This document shows positions 9,457 to 18,348 of a stretch of DNA of 64,000 bases, piece after piece. Both the position numbers and the translations under genes were made by a program. This DNA is from Sinorhizobium mexicanum (GTDB lineage Bacteria > Pseudomonadota > Alphaproteobacteria > Rhizobiales > Rhizobiaceae), in the NCBI RefSeq assembly GCF_013488225.1, contig NZ_CP041238.1:1389501-1453500 (forward strand), written 5' to 3'. Under the pieces are notes generated by a model that saw nothing but the letters and a program-made list of their open reading frames with translations, ran no database searches and had not been told where the DNA came from. Position 1 is the first letter of the stretch. Every line of letters begins with the position of its first letter.

Positions 9457-9471
9457 CTTGCGCCTCGGCAA

Positions 9472-9684
9472 TCAACGGTTCTTGGCCGGCTTTTCCATCC
9501 ACTTGATGATCAGCATCGCGGGGAGGATCCACAACAGGCCCGTCAGGAAGAAATAGATGAGATGCACCCACCACGGCGATGTGCCGAGCAGCAGCGAAGC
9601 GAAGGTAATGGCCGCCAGCGCATAAACGATGACGAGGATGATGATGAGGATTGTGCCGATCAGTTTTCTGAGGCGTACGGGCAT
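9472..9684 (-). CDS. DUF2842 family small membrane protein
   Basis: A 70-residue protein with two hydrophobic segments (LIGTILIIILVIVYALAAI and VHLIYFFLTGLLWILPAML) ending in a short basic tail. This is the DUF2842 pattern, a family common in Alphaproteobacteria and, from memory, usually found beside the heme A synthase gene as it is here. No function is established. It is upstream of the phosphoesterase in the same leftward unit and divergent from ctaA. Confidence 0.85.
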   Translation of the reverse strand: MPVRLRKLIGTILIIILVIVYALAAITFASLLLGTSPWWVHLIYFFLTGLLWILPAMLIIKWMEKPAKNR

Positions 9685-9711
9685 TTCATTTCCTTCGGAT
9701 GACTGCGCTTC

Positions 9712-9805
9712 ACTACAGCGCCGCGCGTCTTATCAGACGCGCCAACGACGCTGTAGCACTTTGAATTCCCAAAATTGACTACGATTTAAGGAAACACGCA
9801 GTAGC
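9712..9805. repeat. Rhizobial intergenic mosaic repeat, copy 1 (near full length)
   Basis: This intergenic stretch holds an inverted repeat around GCGCGTCT/AGACGCGC, then GACGCTGTAGCACTTTGAAT, then ACGATTTAAGGAAACACGCA. The same blocks recur at 13170, 16379, 21113, 60651 (inverted) and 61051 in this window. It matches the style of the RIME-type short mosaic repeats described in rhizobia. It lies in the ctaA/DUF2842 divergent region; no coding capacity. Confidence 0.75.
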
Positions 9806-9925
9806 CGCGACGGCATGCCGCAAAGGCTTCAGCCTTGTTTTGCACGGCACTCTGGTGCAAATCAACGGCTTTCGGGAACCTTGCCGCAGGGGCGGCCGCG
9901 TTCCGGTGAGAAATGAGGAAAAGTC

Positions 9926-11029
9926 ATGGCCCACGTCGAGTTGGCAACAGAACAGACGCTCCTGAAGGAGATCGGCAGGACAGAGAGCAACCGCCGGCAG
10001 ATCCGCGGCTGGCTCGCGGTCGTTCTCTTCGCTCTGTTTGCCTTGGTGCTCGTCGGGGGTGCGACGCGGTTAACTGAATCCGGTCTTTCGATCACCGAGT
10101 GGAAGCCCATTCATGGCGTCATACCGCCGCTTTCCGCCGAGCAATGGGAAGAGGAGTTCCAGCTCTATCAGCGCATTCCGCAATACGAACGGCTCAACAA
10201 GGGCATGACGGTCGAGGAGTTCAAGACGATCTTCTGGTGGGAGTGGGCGCACCGATTGTTGGCGCGCACCATCGGCGTGATCTTCGCCCTACCGCTCCTC
10301 TTCTTCTGGGTAACGGGTCGGATCGAGCGGCGCCTCAGGTGGCCGCTTGTCGGCATTCTGGCGCTCGGTGGCTTCCAGGGCTTCATCGGCTGGTGGATGG
10401 TCTCCTCCGGCCTCGTCGAACGCACCGAGGTCAGCCAGTACCGGCTTGCCACGCACCTCGTCATCGCCTGCCTGATCTTCGCTGGCTGCATGTGGATCCT
10501 GCGCGGTCTTTGCCCGCATTCGGGCGACCCCGCGCCGACCAAGAAATCGCGATCGATGGCCGCGATCCTCGCTGTCATGAGCCTGTTCCAGATCTATTTG
10601 GGCGCGCTGGTGGCCGGTCTCGATGCAGGTTTCACGTACAATACCTGGCCGCTGATGGACGGCGCGATCATCCCGGGAGGGCTGTTCGTGCAGCAACCCG
10701 CCTGGATCAATCTCTTCGAGAACCCGAAAACCGTGCAATTCCTCCATCGTGCCGGCGCCTATCTGCTGTTCGCATTGGCACTGGCGCACATGCTTGCTTC
10801 GTTACGGGCGGCACCTGAGACGACGCATGCGCGGCGCTCTGTGGTCCTGTTCGCCCTGGTGACGATCCAGGCGATGATCGGCATTACGACGCTCGTGCTT
10901 GAGGTGCCGATCGGCTGGGGCGTGCTGCACCAGGCGGGTGCACTGGTCGTGCTCGGCTTCGCCATCGCGCATTGGCGCGGTTTCGTCGGCGAATACCCGA
11001 AATCGACAGCGATCGAACTCCGCGATTGA
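9926..11029 (+). CDS. ctaA: Heme A synthase
   Basis: A 367-residue integral membrane protein of the Cox15/CtaA family, which oxidises the C8 methyl of heme O to give heme A for aa3-type cytochrome oxidase. It shows eight hydrophobic segments; the family signatures LVGGATRLTESGLSITEWKP, EFKTIFWWEWAHRLLAR and FLHRAGAYLLF carry conserved heme-ligand histidines. The ATG at 9926 has GAGGAAAAG upstream. It converges on argC with a shared hairpin terminator between them. The length is right for the alphaproteobacterial type. Confidence 0.96.
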   Translation: MAHVELATEQTLLKEIGRTESNRRQIRGWLAVVLFALFALVLVGGATRLTESGLSITEWKPIHGVIPPLSAEQWEEEFQLYQRIPQYERLNKGMTVEEFKTIFWWEWAHRLLARTIGVIFALPLLFFWVTGRIERRLRWPLVGILALGGFQGFIGWWMVSSGLVERTEVSQYRLATHLVIACLIFAGCMWILRGLCPHSGDPAPTKKSRSMAAILAVMSLFQIYLGALVAGLDAGFTYNTWPLMDGAIIPGGLFVQQPAWINLFENPKTVQFLHRAGAYLLFALALAHMLASLRAAPETTHARRSVVLFALVTIQAMIGITTLVLEVPIGWGVLHQAGALVVLGFAIAHWRGFVGEYPKSTAIELRD

Positions 11030-11052
11030 GCGAACCTGCAACGGCAAAAAAA

Positions 11053-11086
11053 AGCCCCCGGCAGGCGACTGTCGGGGGCTCTGTTT
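11053..11086. terminator. Hairpin terminator shared by ctaA and argC
   Basis: An eight-base perfect stem AGCCCCCG/CGGGGGCT (11053-11060 and 11073-11080), with an A run before it and a T run after it, so it can work in both directions between the convergent ctaA and argC. Confidence 0.85.
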
Positions 11087-11100
11087 TTGTACGGCTTCAT

Positions 11101-12033
11101 TCAGGCCGAAAGCATCAGGTCCATATTCTGGACCGCGGCACCTGACGCGCCCTTGCCGAGATTGTCGAGCAGGGCGACGAGATTGACATGGGTTCCGCCA
11201 CTCGCTCCGAAGACAAAAATCTTCATCGTGTCCTCGCCTGCGAGCTCCGTCGCGTCGATGCGGGCGAGCTGGGCGCTTTCTGCAAGCGGGGCAACCTCGA
11301 CGATCGATTGGCCGGCATAGTGCTCGACGAGCGCGGCATGGATGCTTTCAAGCGTCGCGCCGGCGGCAAGGTCATCGAGATACAGCGGCACCTGCACGAT
11401 CATGCCCTGCGGGAATTTGCCGACGGACGGCGAGAAGATCGGGGCGCGTTCGAGCAGGCCATGCATCTTCATTTCCGGGACGTGCTTATGCTTGAGCGTC
11501 AGCCCGTAGAGGAAATGCGGGGCGCTGATGTGATCCGGGTTATTCTCGTCCTCCATCTGCGCGATCATCTGCTTGCCGCCACCGGTATAGCCGGAAACCG
11601 CGTTGACGGTGACCGGATAGCCGTCCGGCAGGATACCCGCCTGGCGTAGCGGCCGGATCAGGCCGATGGCGCCTGTCGGGTAGCAGCCGGGGTTGGCAAC
11701 ATGGCGCGCTTCGCGGATCTTGGCCGGCTGCGCCTTGTCCATCTCGGCGAAGCCATAGGCCCAGTCGGGCGCGACACGATGCGCGGTCGACGTGTCGATG
11801 ATACGTACGTGATTGTTGCCGGCGACCATCGATACCGCTTCGCGCGACGCGTCGTCCGGCAGGCACAGTATGGCGATGTCGGCGCCGTTGAGCAGGTCCT
11901 CGCGCATCACGGCGTTGCGGCGCTCCGCTTCCGGGATCGACAGCAATTCGACATCCGTACGACCCGCCATGCGGGTGCGGATCTGCAGCCCGGTGGTGCC
12001 GTGTTCGCCATCGATGAAGATCTTCGGTTTCAT
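11101..12033 (-). CDS. argC: N-acetyl-gamma-glutamyl-phosphate reductase (short type 2 form)
   Basis: Third step of arginine synthesis: NADPH-dependent reduction of N-acetylglutamyl phosphate to the semialdehyde, in the cytoplasm. The 310-residue length and N-terminus ([18 protein letters not shown]) mark the shorter type 2 enzymes. The catalytic cysteine lies in [13 protein letters not shown], and a C-terminal segment LEHY-like VEHYAGQ and [11 protein letters not shown] follows. Start ATG 12033 with AGGTAAAT upstream. The agmatinase-like gene upstream on the same strand ends 87 bases before it, so both may be co-transcribed. Confidence 0.95.
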   Translation of the reverse strand: MKPKIFIDGEHGTTGLQIRTRMAGRTDVELLSIPEAERRNAVMREDLLNGADIAILCLPDDASREAVSMVAGNNHVRIIDTSTAHRVAPDWAYGFAEMDKAQPAKIREARHVANPGCYPTGAIGLIRPLRQAGILPDGYPVTVNAVSGYTGGGKQMIAQMEDENNPDHISAPHFLYGLTLKHKHVPEMKMHGLLERAPIFSPSVGKFPQGMIVQVPLYLDDLAAGATLESIHAALVEHYAGQSIVEVAPLAESAQLARIDATELAGEDTMKIFVFGASGGTHVNLVALLDNLGKGASGAAVQNMDLMLSA

Positions 12034-12120
12034 GATTTACCTGTTCCTGCAGACGGTTGCGGAGATTTCCGGATTCAGTCTGGCATAGAATTGAATCATT
12101 TTCTTAGCGGCCGCTGCGAA

Positions 12121-13077
12121 TTAGCCGCGCCTTTCCGCGAGCCATTCGGCGCGCAGGCCCAGCATATACATGGCGATGGTCGAGCCAGCAATGGCGGTCA
12201 TGTCGGCGTGGTCGTAAGCAGGCGCCACCTCAACGACGTCGCTGCCGGCGATGTGGAGAGCACCGAGCTTGCGCAGCACCGAAAGGATTTTCGCGCTGGA
12301 CGGACCACCCGCCACCGGCGTGCCGGTGCCAGGCGCATAGGCCGGGTCGAGGCAGTCGATATCGAAGGTCAGATAGGCGGGCTGGCTCCCGACATGCCGG
12401 ACGATCGTGTCGGCGATTTCCTCGGCGCGCATATCCTCGACCTCGTAGCCATAGACGATCCTGATGCCGCAATCGTCGGGGGCGTGCGTCCTGATGCCGA
12501 TCTGGATCGAACGCTCGACGTCGATCAACCCCTCGCGCGCGGCGCGGCCGACGAATGAGCCGTGGTCGATGCGACCCTTCTCGTCGGGCCATGTATCCTG
12601 ATGGGCGTCGAACTGAACGAGGGCGAGGGGGCCATGCAGGGCGGCGTGAGCCTTGAGGATGGGATAGGTGACGAAATGGTCGCCACCGAGCGTCAGCATA
12701 TAGGCACCGGATTTCAGGATCCTCGCCGCCTCGCGCTCGACCGTCACGGGCGTCCTGGCATGATTTCCGTAGTCGAGCAGGCAATCGCCATAGTCGATCG
12801 TTGCCATGTCGGCGAAGAGATCGCGCTCGAACGGATATTGCGGATCGTTGTCGAAGATAGCAGAGGCGCGGCGCATCGCCTGTGGCCCAAAGCGGGCGCC
12901 GGGGCGGTTGGAGGTTGCCGCATCGAACGGAATGCCCCAGACGACGGTGTCGACGCCCTTCAGTTGCTTGGTGTATTTCCGCCGCATGAAGGAAAGGATA
13001 CCGGCGTGGGTGGGATCGGACGCCGCCGCAGTCAGTGATCTTGCCGTGATCGCGTGGTCGATCGTCTTGTTTGCCAT
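12121..13077 (-). CDS. speB: Agmatinase-like ureohydrolase
   Basis: A 318-residue arginase/agmatinase family enzyme. The two-manganese ligands are visible in LTLGGDHFVTYPIL, QFDAHQDTW and FDIDCLDPAYAPGTGTP. Agmatinases make putrescine and urea from agmatine; the sequence alone does not exclude a related guanidino substrate such as guanidinobutyrate. The ATG at 13077 has GGGAGA upstream. It precedes argC on the same strand, which brings two guanidino/arginine functions together. Confidence 0.88.
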   Translation of the reverse strand: MANKTIDHAITARSLTAAASDPTHAGILSFMRRKYTKQLKGVDTVVWGIPFDAATSNRPGARFGPQAMRRASAIFDNDPQYPFERDLFADMATIDYGDCLLDYGNHARTPVTVEREAARILKSGAYMLTLGGDHFVTYPILKAHAALHGPLALVQFDAHQDTWPDEKGRIDHGSFVGRAAREGLIDVERSIQIGIRTHAPDDCGIRIVYGYEVEDMRAEEIADTIVRHVGSQPAYLTFDIDCLDPAYAPGTGTPVAGGPSSAKILSVLRKLGALHIAGSDVVEVAPAYDHADMTAIAGSTIAMYMLGLRAEWLAERRG

Positions 13078-13169
13078 GCCCGTCTCCCGTCAGTTTGACG
13101 GGACGTTGGACAATCGATGCCGGCAAGGCAAGAGCTTGCCGGCAAAATCATGTGCACTCTACGCGCTGC

Positions 13170-13258
13170 GGGCCTCTGGACGCGTAAAGGACGCCGTGGC
13201 ACTTTGAGTTGCTGCATGTTTTGTCCATAAATCGGGTACGATGTAACGAAACATGCAG
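13170..13258. repeat. Rhizobial intergenic mosaic repeat, copy 2
   Basis: Contains GGACGCCGTGGCACTTTGAG, GCTGCATGTTTTGTCCATAA and ATCGGGTACGATGTAACGAA ending in ACATGCAG, in the same order as copies at 9712 and (inverted) 60651. It fills most of the gap between the phenylalanine hydroxylase and agmatinase-like genes. GCTGCATGTTT and AACATGCAGC can pair, giving a hairpin. Confidence 0.7.
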
Positions 13259-13270
13259 CGGGGGATACCC

Positions 13271-14062
13271 TTAGGACGCCTTGGCCTCGAAGGTCGGCTC
13301 AAAATCACCAAGCGCCTTGGCCTCGTTGATCCGCGCCGCAATGTCCTCCTCGATGATCGTTTCGAGCTGGGCAAAGCTGTGAATGACGTAGTAGATCGGC
13401 TGGACGATATCGATGCGGTAGGGCGTCCGCAGAACGCTCATCAGATCGAAGGGACGGAACTCGCTGGTCGACGGCTCCATTGCGTTGTGTGTTTCGCTCG
13501 GCGACGAAACGACGCCTGCTCCGAAGCAGCGTCGGCCCTTCGGCGTGTTGATCAGGCCGAACTCGATCGTGAACCAGAAAATACGGAACAGGTGCCACGA
13601 ATAGTCCTTGCCGAGCTTGACTGCCTTTTGGCCAAAGCGCCGGACGAAGTTGGCGTAGCTCCGGTTTGTCAGCAGCGGGCAATGGCCGAATACCTCGTGG
13701 AAGAGGTCTGGTTCCTCGATATAGTCGATGTGCTCCCGCCGGCGCATGAAAGTGGCGAGCGGGAACTTGCCCTGGGACAAAAGCTCATAGAAGCGGGAAG
13801 GCGGAATGAGCGCCGGCACGCCCTCGACACCGAAGCCCGTGGTTTCGGCAAGTCTTCGGTTGACGTCCTTGAGCTGCGGGACATGGTCCGGATTGAGGCC
13901 GAGGGTCCGCACGCCTTCGAGATACTCGTCGCATGCCTTGTCGGCAAGCAGCTTCATCTGCCGCCGATAGAGTTCGCCCCAGACCGCATCTTCCTCCGGT
14001 GTGTAGAGATAGGTGCCGTCCGGTTCCGGCAGTTTCGCGGTGTAGGTGCTTTGCTTGGTCAT
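13271..14062 (-). CDS. phhA: Phenylalanine 4-monooxygenase
   Basis: A 263-residue bacterial aromatic amino acid hydroxylase: tetrahydrobiopterin- and iron-dependent conversion of phenylalanine to tyrosine. The iron ligands are seen in PDLFHEVFGHCPLLTN (two histidines) and IFWFTIEFGLI (glutamate). The length fits the bacterial catalytic-domain-only form. The ATG at 14062 has GAGGAGA upstream. An Lrp/AsnC-type regulator starts divergently 113 bases away and is the likely regulator. A pterin carbinolamine dehydratase, its usual partner, is not in the window. Confidence 0.95.
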   Translation of the reverse strand: MTKQSTYTAKLPEPDGTYLYTPEEDAVWGELYRRQMKLLADKACDEYLEGVRTLGLNPDHVPQLKDVNRRLAETTGFGVEGVPALIPPSRFYELLSQGKFPLATFMRRREHIDYIEEPDLFHEVFGHCPLLTNRSYANFVRRFGQKAVKLGKDYSWHLFRIFWFTIEFGLINTPKGRRCFGAGVVSSPSETHNAMEPSTSEFRPFDLMSVLRTPYRIDIVQPIYYVIHSFAQLETIIEEDIAARINEAKALGDFEPTFEAKAS

Positions 14063-14174
14063 GACGTCTCCTCATTCGTCAGAACAGATTGCTGTTGCAA
14101 TTGTATCCCCAACGGGCTGAGTATTTGTTTCACAGTTGCCGGTTGCCGGCGTCCTGGCGGGAGGAATTTTCGAA

Positions 14175-14648
14175 ATGCCGTCAGATTTGAAGGAATCGTT
14201 CCAGCCGTTGCGCCGATTGCTTCGCCTGATCCAGGCCGACGGCGGCCAGTCGCTCGCGGAGCTGGCGGAGAAGGCCGGCATGTCGCAAAGCTCGGCCTGG
14301 CGTCGTCTGCAGGAACTCGAGGCTGATGGCGTGATCCGCAAGCGCGTGGCGCTGCTCGATCCGGCAAAGCTGGATCTGAAGCTCTGCATCATCGCCCATG
14401 TGACACTCGAGGATCACCATGACGAGGCGATCGAGTCGTTCTCGGCCGTGGTCAGGGACAGGCCGGAAATCATGGAATGTTACGCCCTCTCGGGGACGTT
14501 CGACTATATGCTGAAGATCCGGGCGGCGGATGTCGAAAGCTATGACGCCTTCATGACACGCTACCTTATGCGCAATCCGCATGTGCGGACGGTGGTGTCG
14601 AGCTTCGTGCTGAGGGAGCTCAAGTCGACCACGGAACTGCCGATCTGA
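14175..14648 (+). CDS. Lrp/AsnC family transcriptional regulator
   Basis: A 157-residue regulator: N-terminal helix-turn-helix (SLAELAEKAGMSQSSAWRRL, residues about 24-43) followed by the RAM/AsnC ligand-binding domain (MECYALSGTFDYMLKIRA). The ATG at 14175 follows GGGAGGA and is preferred to 14136. It is divergent from phhA, so autoregulation and control of phhA by an amino acid such as phenylalanine are likely. That is inferred from position only. Confidence 0.92.
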   Translation: MPSDLKESFQPLRRLLRLIQADGGQSLAELAEKAGMSQSSAWRRLQELEADGVIRKRVALLDPAKLDLKLCIIAHVTLEDHHDEAIESFSAVVRDRPEIMECYALSGTFDYMLKIRAADVESYDAFMTRYLMRNPHVRTVVSSFVLRELKSTTELPI

Positions 14649-14671
14649 CTCATTGAAATTCCGCAACAAAA

Positions 14672-14694
14672 AAGGCCGGGACATGCCCGGCCTT
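14672..14694. terminator. Hairpin terminator between the Lrp gene and rpsI
   Basis: A near-perfect stem AAGGCCGGG/CCCGGCCTT with a short ACATG loop. On the minus strand it is followed by a T run, so it ends the rplM-rpsI transcript. It may also serve the convergent regulator gene. Confidence 0.85.
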
Positions 14695-14717
14695 GGAAGT
14701 GCAGTAACTGCCAGCGA

Positions 14718-15185
14718 TTAACGCTTGGAGAACTGGAACGAACGGCGTGCCTTTGCACGGCCGTACTTCTTGCGCTCGACCACGCGGCTGTCGCGGGTGA
14801 GGAAGCCACCGCGCTTCAGAACGGAGCGCAGGCCCGGTTCGAAGTAGGTGAGAGCCTTGGCGATGCCGTGACGAACGGCACCGGCCTGGCCGGAGAGACC
14901 GCCACCGGCAACGGTCGCGTCGATGTCGAACTGGCCGTCACGGGCAGCAGCGACGATCGGCTGCTGCAGGATCATCTGCAGAACCGGGCGAGCGAAGTAA
15001 GCCGCATAGGGCTTGCCGTTGATGGTGATCTTGCCGGAGCCGGGCTTCACCCAAACGCGGGCGACAGCGTCCTTGCGCTTGCCGGTCGCGTAGGAACGAC
15101 CCTGCGCGTCGACCTTCTTGACGTGAACCGGAGCAGCCGGTTCCGCGGTCGTGGCGATATCCTTGAGAGCGGAAAGGTCAGCCAT
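14718..15185 (-). CDS. rpsI: 30S ribosomal protein S9 (uS9)
   Basis: A 155-residue ribosomal protein with the S9 core and the strictly conserved C-terminal tail [17 protein letters not shown], whose arginine end reaches the P-site tRNA. The N-terminal 25-residue extension is usual in Rhizobiales. The ribosome site AAGGAG lies about ten bases upstream. It begins two bases after the rplM stop; they form the conserved L13-S9 operon. Confidence 0.98.
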   Translation of the reverse strand: MADLSALKDIATTAEPAAPVHVKKVDAQGRSYATGKRKDAVARVWVKPGSGKITINGKPYAAYFARPVLQMILQQPIVAAARDGQFDIDATVAGGGLSGQAGAVRHGIAKALTYFEPGLRSVLKRGGFLTRDSRVVERKKYGRAKARRSFQFSKR

Positions 15186-15187
15186 TA

Positions 15188-15652
15188 TCAGGCGCTCCTT
15201 GTGTTCTTGCTGTTCAGCTTGGCGACGTCGAGGACGGTCGGCTGCTGTGCTTCATGCGGGTGGTTGGAGCCGGCGTAGACACGCAGGTTCTTCATCTGAC
15301 GACGTCCGAGCGGGCCACGCGGAACCATGCGCTCAACGGCCTTCTCGATGACGCGCTCCGGGAAGCGGCCTTCGATGATCTGGCGCGCGGTGCGCTCCTT
15401 GATGCCGCCCGGGTAACCGGTGTGCCAGTAGTACTTCTTGTCGGTGTACTTCTTGCCCGTGAGAACGGCCTTCTCGGCGTTGATCACGATGACGTTGTCG
15501 CCGTCGTCAACATGGGGGGTGAAGGTGGCCTTGTGCTTGCCGCGCAGGCGATTTGCGATGATGGAAGCGAGGCGACCGACAACGAGGCCTTCGGCGTCGA
15601 TGATGATCCACTTCTTCTCCACCTCTGCAGGCTTCTGAACGAAGGTTGCCAT
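15188..15652 (-). CDS. rplM: 50S ribosomal protein L13 (uL13)
   Basis: A 154-residue L13 protein; recognisable segments are [34 protein letters not shown] and [20 protein letters not shown]. The frame extends upstream to 15805, but the family start is MATFVQKP at ATG 15652. First gene of the L13-S9 operon, with a clear promoter at 15771-15799. Confidence 0.98.
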   Translation of the reverse strand: MATFVQKPAEVEKKWIIIDAEGLVVGRLASIIANRLRGKHKATFTPHVDDGDNVIVINAEKAVLTGKKYTDKKYYWHTGYPGGIKERTARQIIEGRFPERVIEKAVERMVPRGPLGRRQMKNLRVYAGSNHPHEAQQPTVLDVAKLNSKNTRSA

Positions 15653-15770
15653 ATCTAAACTCTTTCTTTGGACCCGGAAGCGTACCGCCGGGCGTTTCTT
15701 GTTGCTTGGTTTGACCCGCGGGCGGGTCAAAAAAGAAGGCGGCCCGAAGGGGACCGCGATCTGCGGGCAG

Positions 15771-15799
15771 CTTATACGCAAGTGCGAAAATGCCGTCAA
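15771..15799 (-). promoter_or_regulatory. rplM: Sigma-70-type promoter of rplM-rpsI
   Basis: On the minus strand, TTGACG (15799-15794), exactly 17 bases, then TATAAG (15776-15771). It is a near-consensus vegetative promoter and would give a leader of about 110 bases before rplM. Confidence 0.75.
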
Positions 15800-15876
15800 G
15801 GGCATCGCCTCGTATCGTGCAAAAGAATGCTTCGGAAAATCAATGACTTACATATGTGGTTTGATGACACCACAAT

Positions 15877-16308
15877 TTAACGCGGCGGAATCGAATAGGT
15901 CGCAGTAGCGTGAGCAACCAATTCGTCGCCGCCGACGGCCGTTATCGAAGCATCGAGAACCGCGAGCCGCTTGCCAAGTTTCAGGATGCGGCAGGTGCAT
16001 TCGAGCGGCTCCGGCTCGGGCTTTCGCAGGAAGTTGATGTTGAGGCTGGTGGTAACGGCAAGGGCAATCGGGCCGATATGCGCAATCAGCGCGATATAGG
16101 CGGATACGTCGGCAAGAGCGAACAGCGTCGGGCCGGACACTGTGCCACCAGGACGGATGTGTCGTTCGTTCGGATCGAGCCGCATCGTTGCAAAGCCCGG
16201 CCCGGTACCGGTTACTGCGAAGACCTTGCCGTCCGTATGGACCTGCGGAAAATCGGTATCGAGGAAGCGGTTCAACTCATCGACGGTCATGATCGGCTGC
16301 AGGGTCAT
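15877..16308 (-). CDS. PaaI/hotdog-fold thioesterase family protein
   Basis: A 143-residue hotdog-fold protein with the PaaI-like core GGTVSGPTLFALADVSAYIA followed by a strand-rich half (TTSLNINFLRKPEPEPLECT). Such enzymes hydrolyse acyl-CoA thioesters. I start at ATG 16308, preceded by GAGGAGGAAA, not at 16362. It is divergent from an enoyl-CoA hydratase homologue, so both may serve acyl-CoA metabolism; the substrate is unknown. Confidence 0.88.
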   Translation of the reverse strand: MTLQPIMTVDELNRFLDTDFPQVHTDGKVFAVTGTGPGFATMRLDPNERHIRPGGTVSGPTLFALADVSAYIALIAHIGPIALAVTTSLNINFLRKPEPEPLECTCRILKLGKRLAVLDASITAVGGDELVAHATATYSIPPR

Positions 16309-16378
16309 CGCTTTCCTCCTCTTCTCTGCTGTCGTTACAGGATGTCCGCGCCGAACACGCAAGCTGGAAAATGGTCTT

Positions 16379-16417
16379 ACAGCGCCGCGCCTCTCTTACC
16401 AGACGCGCAAAGGGCGT
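16379..16417. repeat. Rhizobial intergenic mosaic repeat, partial copy 3
   Basis: Holds ACAGCGCCGCGCCTCTCTTA and CCAGACGCGCAAAGGGCG, matching the first block of the repeat at 9712. The GCTGTAGCAC and AAATCG blocks that follow elsewhere are absent, so it is a truncated module. Confidence 0.65.
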
Positions 16418-16489
16418 ATGGAGCAGGCTTGAAAGCGCGGCTTGAGCGGCGTACCACGCGTTGCCAACGGCAATCATTCGGAGAAGGTC

Positions 16490-17311
16490 ATGGCGGACGT
16501 CGTTTCATTCAGGAAGGAAGAGCCGAACGGCTTGCTGCTGCGCGAGGTAAACGGCCCGGTCCTGCGGCTGACGCTCAACAACCCGCTGGCGAATGTGCTC
16601 TCGATCGCCCTGATGGAGGCACTCCTGGCCGAGTTCGAGGCGGTCGCTACGTCGAAGGACATCAAGGTGATCGTGATCGCGGCTGCGGGCAAGCTCTTCT
16701 CCGCCGGTCATGATCTCAAGGAAATGACCCAGCATCGAGCTGACGACGATCGCGGCCGGGCCTTTTTCGAGCGCACGATCCGGCTCGCTGCGGACCTGAT
16801 GGTGAAGATCACCCGGCTGCCCCAGGCGGTGATCGCCGAGATCGATGGTCTGGCGACGGCTGCCGGCTGCCAGTTGGTGGCAAGCTGCGATCTGGCGATC
16901 TGCACGGATAGCTCGACCTTCTGCACGCCGGGCGTGAACATCGGTCTGTTCTGTTCGACGCCGATGGTTGCGCTCTCGCGCGCCGCACACCGCAAGCAGG
17001 CGATGGAGATGCTGTTGACCGGCGAGACGATCGACGCCTCCACGGCCAAGGATTTCGGCCTCGTCAACCGCATCGTGCCGCAGCAATACCTGCGCCAGGT
17101 GGTGGACAAATACGCCGCCGTCATCGCCTCGAAGTCGCCGCAGGCGCTGAAAATCGGCAAGGAAGCCTTCTATCGGCAGGCTGAACTGCCATTGGCGGAC
17201 GCCTACGACTATGCGGTTGGTGTGATGGTCGAGAACATGCTCGCGCGCGATGCCGAAGAAGGCATAGGAGCCTTTCTCGGCAAGCGCATGCCGGAGTGGA
17301 AAGAGGACTGA
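16490..17311 (+). CDS. Enoyl-CoA hydratase/isomerase family protein
   Basis: A 273-residue crotonase-fold protein. Two oxyanion-hole regions are visible: AAAGKLFSAGHDLKEMTQ and AEIDGLATAAGCQLVASCDL. The usual second catalytic glutamate position in the STFCTPGVNIGLF segment is not the standard E, as in several non-hydratase crotonases, so the exact reaction (hydratase, isomerase or other) is open. The ATG at 16490 has GGAGAAGG directly upstream and is preferred to 16442. It converges on the EamA gene with a two-base gap. Confidence 0.88.
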   Translation: MADVVSFRKEEPNGLLLREVNGPVLRLTLNNPLANVLSIALMEALLAEFEAVATSKDIKVIVIAAAGKLFSAGHDLKEMTQHRADDDRGRAFFERTIRLAADLMVKITRLPQAVIAEIDGLATAAGCQLVASCDLAICTDSSTFCTPGVNIGLFCSTPMVALSRAAHRKQAMEMLLTGETIDASTAKDFGLVNRIVPQQYLRQVVDKYAAVIASKSPQALKIGKEAFYRQAELPLADAYDYAVGVMVENMLARDAEEGIGAFLGKRMPEWKED

Positions 17312-17313
17312 CG

Positions 17314-18150
17314 TCAGGCAAGCTTCAGAAGCAAAGCGCCGACCGCGATGACCGATGCGGCGGCGATGCGCCAGATGCTGACGCGCTCCTTGAGGAAGAC
17401 GACGGAAATTACAACCGCGAATAGGATCGATGTTTCGCGGAGCGCCGCGACCGTTGCGACCGGCGCCTTGGTCATCGCCCAGAGCGCGAGCCCGTAGGCA
17501 CCGATCGACCCGGCACCGCCGATCAGCCCGCGCCACCAATGCTGATGGACATGGCGCAGCACGGGCTTGACGCCGCGCCGAACGAACGCCCAGACGAACA
17601 GAAGCACGGGCGGCAGCAAAGCCATCCATAGCGTGTAGGAAATGGCATTGCCGGAGATCCGCGCGCCGACGCCGTCGACATAGGTGTAGCATGCGATCAC
17701 GCAGGCATTGGCGAGCGCCAACAGGATCGCATGCTTGCGGCCCTTGCGGGCTTCGAATGCGAGGGTGAGGACGCCGGCGCAAATCGTCATGATTCCGGCA
17801 ACGGCCCCGCGGCTTAGTTCCTCGCCGACAACGATGCTGCTCGTCGAGGCGACGATGAGCGGTGCGACGCCGCGCATCAATGGATAGACGAGGCCGATGT
17901 CACCGGCGCGATAGGACGCCGCGACCAGTTGGAAATAGGCGAACTGGAAGATTGCAGAAACCAGGATGAAGGGCCACGCTTCGGATTTGGGTAGCGGCAG
18001 CAACGGCAGGAAAGGCACTGCCACGGCCGCCGCGCCGAGCGCGATCATGGCGGCATCCAGCGACTTTTCCGAACCGGCCTTGACGAGTGCGTTCCAGGTT
18101 GCGTGCAAAAGCGCTCCGAAGAGGACAAGCACGATAACATCAAGCGGCAA
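17314..18150 (-). CDS. EamA/DMT-family transporter
   Basis: A 278-residue membrane protein with ten hydrophobic segments in two homologous halves, the drug/metabolite transporter layout. Typical family segments are FGALLHATWNALVKAG at the start and ALRETSILFAVVISVVFLKE in the second half. The first codon is TTG at 18150, with GAGG seven bases upstream; no ATG occurs near it. Substrate unknown. The gene ends two bases from the convergent enoyl-CoA hydratase-like gene. Confidence 0.88.
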   Translation of the reverse strand: MPLDVIVLVLFGALLHATWNALVKAGSEKSLDAAMIALGAAAVAVPFLPLLPLPKSEAWPFILVSAIFQFAYFQLVAASYRAGDIGLVYPLMRGVAPLIVASTSSIVVGEELSRGAVAGIMTICAGVLTLAFEARKGRKHAILLALANACVIACYTYVDGVGARISGNAISYTLWMALLPPVLLFVWAFVRRGVKPVLRHVHQHWWRGLIGGAGSIGAYGLALWAMTKAPVATVAALRETSILFAVVISVVFLKERVSIWRIAAASVIAVGALLLKLA

Positions 18151-18348
18151 AATGAACCTCGGCGGGACGATGTGGAGCGCTCCGGAGTTGTGGAGCGAGG
18201 CCGGGCGAAAAGCAATCGGATTCCATCAGGCGAAGCCGAAATGCCGGCGCGGCTGTTGAAATGGTGAACGATCCCGCCGACGTTCGGTTGACTTGTCGGC
18301 GCGCGGGGCCAAGTATCCGCCCGTACGAATAATCCCTGGATGTGCAGC

